Part shown: one piece after another, positions 23,061 to 27,858 of the stretch
Numbering within the stretch: the first letter of the stretch is position 1
Layout of the letters: every line of letters starts with the position of its first letter
NCBI RefSeq assembly: GCF_022288825.1
Contig: NZ_JAKOOW010000026.1
Coordinates: forward strand, 87,878 to 115,735
DNA length: 27,858 nucleotides
Origin: Kingella pumchi
Lineage (GTDB): Bacteria; Pseudomonadota; Gammaproteobacteria; Burkholderiales; Neisseriaceae
Direction of reading: 5' to 3'
The notes under the pieces: generated by a model
The model's database searches: none
What the model was told of the DNA's origin: nothing
The model's input: the letters and a program-made list of their open reading frames with translations, nothing else
Made by a program: the position numbers and the translations under genes

Positions 23061-23837
23061 TTACAGCAGGCGCTCGGGCGCGGGGCTGTCGGCCAGCACC
23101 TGCGCGCTCAGATAGGCCTGAACGCTTTCTTTGATTTCAAAACGGTCTTTATGCTGCACTTCTTGCGGCAGCAGTGGCGGCGGAATATCGACGCTGACGC
23201 GGATTTCCGGCAGCGACACCACCTGCCACAGCGAGCGGATCAGGCCGACGTGGGCAAAGGAAACCGCTTCGGTGCGGCGACCGCCGGCGTAATAGCGCAT
23301 CGCCACCGGCTGCACCGCGCAGCCGCTGTTGATGGCAGCCTGAAACAGCGCGGCTTTGAGCGGCAGCACGCCGTTGCCCAAAGACGTGCGCGCTTCGGGG
23401 AAAAAGCAGACATTGCCGCCGGCTTTGAGCGTCTCGCTCATGGCGGCGGTGATGGGGTCGATGTCTTTGCGGTTGCTGCGGTCGATAAACACCGTGCCGG
23501 CGTTGCGCACCGCCGCGCCGATCAGCGGCCAGCCGGCCAGCTCTTTCATAGCGATAAAGCTCGACGGATAAAACAGGCTGACCACGAAAATATCCAGCCA
23601 CGAGATATGGTTGGGCGTAACCAGCAGGCTGCCTGAATATTCGGGCGGCGGATTGGGCGCATCGACGCGCACATTGAGCAGCTGCAGGCATCGCGCGCTG
23701 GCATCGCGCAGAATGCGGTTGCGCTCGGCCAGGGTAAAACCATCCAGCCGGCGCAGGCGGGCGGCGGTGGCGAAAAACCAGCCGATCAGGCGGAAAATGC
23801 GGATAAAACGGGTAAAGAAGCGGGTTTTGGCAGCCAT
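23061..23837 (-). CDS. plsC: 1-acyl-sn-glycerol-3-phosphate acyltransferase
   Basis: This 258-residue membrane enzyme adds the second acyl chain to make phosphatidic acid. It has an N-terminal membrane segment (about 10-27), the catalytic NHISWLD (76-82, His77 and Asp82), and the second family motif as FPEARTS (146-152) where FPEGTRS is usual. An uptake sequence is translated as FQAA in the third block. It heads the minus-strand run plsC-moaC-moaD-moaE-mutT, an unusual grouping of lipid and cofactor genes. Confidence 0.9.
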   Translation of the reverse strand: MAAKTRFFTRFIRIFRLIGWFFATAARLRRLDGFTLAERNRILRDASARCLQLLNVRVDAPNPPPEYSGSLLVTPNHISWLDIFVVSLFYPSSFIAMKELAGWPLIGAAVRNAGTVFIDRSNRKDIDPITAAMSETLKAGGNVCFFPEARTSLGNGVLPLKAALFQAAINSGCAVQPVAMRYYAGGRRTEAVSFAHVGLIRSLWQVVSLPEIRVSVDIPPPLLPQEVQHKDRFEIKESVQAYLSAQVLADSPAPERLL

Positions 23838-24006
23838 GCAGACAATCGGGCGGAGAGCAAAAAGTGCGCATGATGCAGGCTTTGCCTGCCGCTGGCAAGT
23901 GCGCCGCCGCCGGCAAAGGCTATGCCGGCGATAGCGGCGGCGCGGGCAAAAGTTTTCAGGCTGCCTGAAACGGAATCAGGCAGCCTGAAAAGCGCAAAAC
24001 GGTGTT

Positions 24007-24405
24007 TTAGGGCTGCAGGCACAGCTTAAGCCAGATGGCCTGCTGCTCGGGATTCAAAAGCTGGAAAAACTCGTGGTAAAACTGCAGTTCGGCCACGGTG
24101 TTTTGGATATCGGTTTCATAGCGCGCCTGGGCGATGCGCTGGGCGTGATGGACATCGAAAGTGTTTTTTTCAAACAGCGGCACCAAAGGCACTTGGTGGT
24201 TGTGGCGGCTGTCGCGGCTGATGCGTCCGAGCGCCGATTTGTAGCGCTTACGCAGACCCTGCATCTCGGACATCTGCTGGCTGCTGAGCTTGAGAATGCG
24301 CAGGTTGCAGTTGGGGCGGATGTCCGCGGCAAAGGCAGCATGCGGCAGCAGCAGAAAAACACCGACCGCCAGCAGGCGGCAGAAAGGAGCGAATCGAAAA
24401 AGCAT
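24007..24405 (-). CDS. Spy/CpxP-like periplasmic protein
   Basis: This 132-residue protein begins with a signal sequence (about 1-26, ending AFAA). The mature part is short, helical and charged, with an LxPEQQ motif (LNPEQQAIW) close to the LTxxQ signature of Spy and CpxP, periplasmic chaperones induced by envelope stress. A conserved pair of cysteines frames it (NCNLRIL and KLCLQP). It is separated from plsC by a stretch with two uptake sequences, so it may be transcribed apart. Family assignment is moderate. Confidence 0.65.
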   Translation of the reverse strand: MLFRFAPFCRLLAVGVFLLLPHAAFAADIRPNCNLRILKLSSQQMSEMQGLRKRYKSALGRISRDSRHNHQVPLVPLFEKNTFDVHHAQRIAQARYETDIQNTVAELQFYHEFFQLLNPEQQAIWLKLCLQP

Positions 24406-24622
24406 GGATCAGCCTGTATTTTATTAAACCTTTGCAAACGGCAAAGCGGCATGTGCGTGTGATAGTTGGTTCAGCCGCAAGCGCGGCATATTCTATGCCC
24501 AAATCCGCACACGGGCAAATAAAATGCCGCCCGCAGGCGCTTGGGGCGCCGCATTGTTCCGCAGATGCTCGCCAGCCGCCGCCGGCGTGCCGCGGTTGCC
24601 GCCGCGGGGCGAACTGGGTATG
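24406..24622. other. Intergenic stretch without a recognised gene
   Basis: GC-rich divergent intergenic DNA between the Spy-like gene and the foldback element. It should contain the promoter of the Spy-like gene, but no clear -10/-35 pair is visible. No uptake sequence and no supported ORF were seen. Confidence 0.5.
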
Positions 24623-24787
24623 CTAGGGCGCGTTGGCATCCGACTTTTGAAGCGGATTTTGCGGCATAAAACGGCAGATGGAAGGCAAAAATGCGAGCCT
24701 ATGCTCCCATAGGCAAGTATTTTTAACGCGGCAGATGCCGTTTTAGGACGTAAAAGCCGCCAAAATGTTGATTGCTGACGCGCCCCA
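24623..24787. mobile_element. Foldback MITE-like palindrome upstream of rpe
   Basis: About 165 bases form one imperfect palindrome centred at 24705. The core GCCTATG-CTCC-CATAGGC (24697-24714) is perfect. Outward, TAAAACGGCA pairs with TGCCGTTTTA (around 24667 and 24736), and the outer ends GGGCGCGT (24625-24632) pair with ACGCGCCC (24778-24785). The two arms align along nearly the whole length with small differences, as in non-autonomous foldback transposons. There is no ORF and no clear target duplication. It ends about 50 bases before the rpe start, so it may form a hairpin in the rpe leader or promoter region. Confidence 0.55.
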
Positions 24788-24835
24788 GAGCTTACATAAC
24801 TTTACCGTATCCGAAAACCACACAGGACACACCGC

Positions 24836-25513
24836 ATGACCCGCTACCGCATCGCCCCCAGCATTCTTGCCGCCGATTTCGCCCGCCTGGGCGAAGAAGT
24901 GAGCGACGTGATTGCCGCCGGCGCCGACCTTATCCATTTTGATGTAATGGACAACCACTACGTTCCCAATCTCACCTTCGGGCCGATGGTCTGCGCCGCC
25001 ATCAAGCCCTACGCCAGCGTGCCGGTGGACGTGCATCTGATGGTCGAGCCGGTGGACGCACTGATCGAAGCCTTTATCGGCGCCGGTGCCGACATCATTA
25101 CCTTCCACCCCGAAGCCAGCCACCACATCGACCGCAGTCTGGCGCTGATTAAAAACGCCGGCCGCCAAGCCGGGCTGGTGCTTAATCCCGCCACGCCGCC
25201 GCAGGTGCTGGAGCATGTTTTCGACAAGCTCGACATGGTGCTGCTGATGTCGGTGAACCCCGGCTTCGGCGGCCAGGCCTTTATCCCGCATACGCTCGAC
25301 AAACTGCGCCAAGTGCGCACCATGCTCGATGCTTATCGGGCGCACAGCGGCCGCCGCATCGCGCTGGAAGTGGACGGCGGCATCAAAACCGCCAACATCG
25401 CCGCCGCCGCCGCCGCCGGCGCCGATACCTTTGTCGCCGGTTCCGCCATTTTCGGCGCCGCAGACTACGCCGCTGAAATCGCCGCCATGCGCCGCGAGCT
25501 GGCGGCGGTATAA
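24836..25513 (+). CDS. rpe: Ribulose-phosphate 3-epimerase
   Basis: This 225-residue TIM-barrel enzyme interconverts ribulose 5-phosphate and xylulose 5-phosphate in the pentose phosphate pathway. Metal and catalytic residues are visible: His34 and Asp36 in HFDVMDNHYVPN, His67 in VDVHLMV, and Asp180 in VDGGIK; MSVNPGFGGQ is the flexible loop over the active site. AGGA precedes the ATG at 24836. The length is normal. Confidence 0.96.
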   Translation: MTRYRIAPSILAADFARLGEEVSDVIAAGADLIHFDVMDNHYVPNLTFGPMVCAAIKPYASVPVDVHLMVEPVDALIEAFIGAGADIITFHPEASHHIDRSLALIKNAGRQAGLVLNPATPPQVLEHVFDKLDMVLLMSVNPGFGGQAFIPHTLDKLRQVRTMLDAYRAHSGRRIALEVDGGIKTANIAAAAAAGADTFVAGSAIFGAADYAAEIAAMRRELAAV

Positions 25514-25598
25514 CCGGCATGACCGGATAACTTTTCCGTTTTTCAGGCTGCCTGAAAAACCAAAGCAGCCTGAAAATCCCAAAAACAAGGAGCGCACC

Positions 25599-26255
25599 AT
25601 GAACGGCCACATTCTGCTGCTGCACGGCATCCATATGCACGCTTGGACCATGCTGCCTTTTGCCCTGCTGCTGCGCCGCTACGCCTACAGCACCGCCACT
25701 TTCGGCTATTACAGCGTCTGGCAGGACTACCGCCACCACTGCGATGCGCTGGCCGAGCGCACGGAAGCTTTTTTCAGGCTGCATCCCGACGAGCCGCTGC
25801 ACTTTGTCGGCCACAGCCTGGGCGGGCTGGTGCTGCGCCATTTTGCCGCCGCGCGGCCGGATTTGGTGCGCGGCCGCATCGTTACGCTCGGCACGCCGCA
25901 CCAGGGCAGCGCCACCGCCGCCGCCATCCGAGCCCGTCATGTCGGCGTGCCGCTGCTCGGGCGTGCTTATCACGACTTGCTTGACGGCAATCTGCCATCG
26001 CTGCCGGCAGGCATCGAGCTGGGCAGCATTGCCGGCAACCGGCCGCTGGGCATCGGCCATCTGGTCGGACTGGAAGGCGAAAACGACGGCACCGTGCTGT
26101 GCGCCGAAACCCATTGCGTAGGCATGGCCGACCACATTGTGCTGCCGGTTTCGCACACCGCGATGATTGCCGACAAAGAAGCCGCCGCCCAAACCGCCGC
26201 CTTTTTGCGCAGCGGCCGTTTCGACCATGAGCGCTTAAAACACAAAGCAGCCTGA
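25599..26255 (+). CDS. Alpha/beta hydrolase, lipase/esterase-like
   Basis: This 218-residue protein has an alpha/beta-hydrolase fold: LLLHGIHMHAW (6-16) forms the oxyanion side, GHSLGG (71-76) carries Ser73, Asp163 in ENDGTV and His186 in SHTAM complete a plausible triad, and TLGTPHQGS (97-104) is typical of PGAP1/LipA-like lipases. It has no signal sequence, so it probably acts in the cytoplasm. AAGGAG precedes the ATG at 25599; the frame stays open upstream only as a shadow of rpe. The gene ends KAA-stop, and the last codons including TGA are supplied by an uptake sequence (AAGCAGCCTGAA). Confidence 0.85.
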   Translation: MNGHILLLHGIHMHAWTMLPFALLLRRYAYSTATFGYYSVWQDYRHHCDALAERTEAFFRLHPDEPLHFVGHSLGGLVLRHFAAARPDLVRGRIVTLGTPHQGSATAAAIRARHVGVPLLGRAYHDLLDGNLPSLPAGIELGSIAGNRPLGIGHLVGLEGENDGTVLCAETHCVGMADHIVLPVSHTAMIADKEAAAQTAAFLRSGRFDHERLKHKAA

Positions 26256-26296
26256 AAACATCCGCCCTGCCCATCCACCGCCCTTAGGAGCCGCCC

Positions 26297-27550
26297 ATGA
26301 TTAACCGTGAAGACCCCTTAATCCGCCAACTGGCCGCCGCCGAACCCGTGCTGTGGCGCAATCCGAACATCGCCCCCGCCGCCCAGGCGCTCGCTGATGT
26401 CGGCCTGAGCGCCGCCGACGTGGCCGATGCCGCCGCGCGGCTGCAGCGTTTTGCCCCCTATATCCGCGCCGTGTTTCCCGCCACCGCCGCAGCCGATGGC
26501 CTGATCGAAAGCCCGCTCTACCGCACGCCCAAATTGCAGGAAGCGCTGCATCTCAAGAGCGATTTGTGGATTAAGGCAGACAGCGAACTGCCGGTTTCCG
26601 GCTCGATCAAAGCGCGCGGCGGCATTTACGAAGTGTTGCAGCACGCCGAAGCGCTGGCACTGCAGCACGGCCTGCTGCGCGAGGGCGATAACTACGCCAA
26701 GCTCGACAGCGAAGAAGCGCGGCAGTTTTTCCGCCGCTATACCGTCGCCGTCGGTTCCACCGGCAATCTGGGGCTTTCCATCGGCATTATGGCCGCCAAA
26801 CTCGGCTTTCAGGCTGCCGTGCACATGTCCGCCGACGCCCGCCAATGGAAAAAAGACAAACTGCGCGCCAACGGCGTCAGCGTTTACGAATACGCCGGCG
26901 ACTACGGCGAAGCGGTTGCCGCCGGCCGCGCCCAAGCCGAGCAAGACCCCTATGCCTATTTTGTCGATGACGAAAACTCGCGCCACCTGTTTCTCGGCTA
27001 CGCCGTTGCCGGCGAACGGCTCAAAGCGCAATGCGCCGAACAGGGATTGCGCGTCGATGCCGAACATCCGCTGTATGTCTATCTGCCCTGCGGCGTCGGC
27101 GGCGGCCCCGGCGGCGTTGCCTTCGGGCTGAAACTCGCCTTTGGCGACGCCGTGCGCTGCGTGTTTGCCGAGCCGGTACAGTCGCCCTGCATGCTCTTGG
27201 GCGTCTATACCGGCCTGCACGACGAAATCGCCGTCAGCGACATCGGCCTGAGCAACCGCACCGCCGCCGACGGACTGGCCGTCGGCCGCGCATCGGGCTT
27301 TGTCGGCCGCGCCATGCAGCGTTCCATCGACGCCTTTTACACCGTACCCGACGCCGAACTGTTCCGCCTGCTGCGCACCGTCCGCCACAGCGAAGGCCTG
27401 CAGCTCGAACCGTCCGCCTGCGCCGCGCTCGCCGGCACACCGTATTTCGACGACGTCGCCAACGCCACCCACCTGGCCTGGGCCACCGGCGGCAGCATGG
27501 TGCCGGACGAAGTGTTTGCCGAATACCTGCAAGAGGGCGAGGCAGCCTGA
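26297..27550 (+). CDS. dsdA: D-serine ammonia-lyase
   Basis: This 417-residue PLP enzyme breaks D-serine to pyruvate and ammonia, which detoxifies it or feeds on it. The PLP lysine is Lys105 in SGSIKARGGIYE; GSTGNLGLSIG holds the substrate and CGVGGGPGGVAFG the phosphate; DGLAVGRASGFV and ATGGSMVP close the domain. It is a little shorter than E. coli DsdA (442). TAGGAG precedes the start. No dsdC regulator or dsdX permease gene lies nearby. The C-terminus EAA-stop is supplied by an uptake sequence (AGGCAGCCTGAA). Confidence 0.94.
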   Translation: MINREDPLIRQLAAAEPVLWRNPNIAPAAQALADVGLSAADVADAAARLQRFAPYIRAVFPATAAADGLIESPLYRTPKLQEALHLKSDLWIKADSELPVSGSIKARGGIYEVLQHAEALALQHGLLREGDNYAKLDSEEARQFFRRYTVAVGSTGNLGLSIGIMAAKLGFQAAVHMSADARQWKKDKLRANGVSVYEYAGDYGEAVAAGRAQAEQDPYAYFVDDENSRHLFLGYAVAGERLKAQCAEQGLRVDAEHPLYVYLPCGVGGGPGGVAFGLKLAFGDAVRCVFAEPVQSPCMLLGVYTGLHDEIAVSDIGLSNRTAADGLAVGRASGFVGRAMQRSIDAFYTVPDAELFRLLRTVRHSEGLQLEPSACAALAGTPYFDDVANATHLAWATGGSMVPDEVFAEYLQEGEAA

Positions 27551-27566
27551 AAGCAGTCAAAACCCC

Positions 27567-27616
27567 AAAAAGCAGCCTGAAAACCATGGGAAGCGGTTTT
27601 CACAGGCTGCTTTTTT
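27567..27616 (+). terminator. Terminator of dsdA
   Basis: AAAAAGCAGCCTG and CAGGCTGCTTTTTT pair, with AAAACC/GGTTTT continuing the stem past a small bulge, then a T-run. Confidence 0.7.
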
Positions 27617-27642
27617 GTCGGGATGCGTTGGGGATGGCCGGC

Positions 27643-27858
27643 TTAATAAATGGAATAACCTTCTTTGGACTTGGTGCAGCTTAAATGGCTTTTCCATTCC
27701 AGCTGAACATCAATTTTGCAATGCTTGTGCAAACTTGTGTAATCGGAAAATATAACCAATATATCTTTATTTACGCAAAACATTTTTTCATATTCATATT
27801 CGCTAAGCAGTGGTTTGACATGAAAACTACCATTTTTAATCATGGCGCTATTAATTTT
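27643..27858 (-). CDS. AT-rich partial ORF at the right edge
   Basis: A minus-strand frame is open from the window edge to a stop at 27643, reading KINSAMIKNGSFHVKPLL, then SEYEYEKMFCVNKDILVIFS and DYTSLHKHCKIDVQLEWKSH. There is an ATG at 27843, but the frame is open above it, so the gene may begin outside. It is much more AT-rich than dsdA, like the island at 13-15 kb. The composition looks protein-like. No family is recognised. Confidence 0.45.
   Translation of the reverse strand, partial: KINSAMIKNGSFHVKPLLSEYEYEKMFCVNKDILVIFSDYTSLHKHCKIDVQLEWKSHLSCTKSKEGYSIY

Noticed and set aside
1..27858. tRNA, rRNA or riboswitch genes
   Set aside because: No cloverleaf, rRNA segment or known riboswitch core was recognised by eye; a covariance-model scan would be needed to exclude small RNAs.

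Overview
The window is a GC-rich stretch of a Neisseriaceae chromosome. The main evidence is the very dense DNA uptake sequence AGGCAGCCTGAA and its reverse complement, often as inverted pairs acting as terminators. This is the dialect described for Kingella-type Neisseriaceae. Gene content (fabI, pyrD, plsC, moaCDE, ilvA, rpe, gloB) fits a betaproteobacterium of this family. I cannot name the species from sequence alone.

Layout. 1-313: end of a frameshifted membrane-protein gene. 441-6166: a same-strand cluster of a membrane Ser/Thr kinase, a membrane PP2C phosphatase, a membrane-spanning trypsin-like protease with two cytoplasmic FHA domains, and a zinc-ribbon FHA protein. Two mobile-type repeats (a Correia-like element and a long foldback element) sit in its gaps. 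6389-8869 (minus): gloB, an ADP-ribose-type Nudix gene and a conserved gene of unknown role. 9051-11549 (plus): pyrD, a DMT-family exporter and a lipoprotein. 11722-12300 (minus): the 3' remnant of a TonB-dependent siderophore receptor. 12300-15290: a lower-GC island with a different uptake-sequence dialect (AGGCTACCTGAA, Eikenella type), holding a membrane protein, a lipase-like gene cut short before its nucleophile motif, a frameshifted lipoprotein gene and a small ORF. 15471-17012 (minus): ilvA. 17301-20808 (plus): a membrane protein, a secreted protein, a DacA-family protein with degraded active-site motifs, and fabI. 21087-24405 (minus): plsC-moaC-moaD-moaE-mutT in one run, preceded by a Spy/CpxP-like gene. 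24836-27550 (plus): rpe, an alpha/beta hydrolase and dsdA. The right edge carries part of an AT-rich minus-strand ORF.

How it works together. The kinase, phosphatase and two FHA proteins form a plausible phosphothreonine signalling circuit across the inner membrane: the kinase writes, the phosphatase erases, the FHA domains read, and the protease is the periplasmic output. The remaining genes are mostly housekeeping units separated by uptake-sequence terminators. Three uptake-sequence dialects in one window (Kingella type throughout, Neisseria AG type only in 2.08-5.62 kb, Eikenella type only in 12.3-14.04 kb) point to a mosaic built by interspecies transformation. No rRNA, tRNA or CRISPR array was seen.
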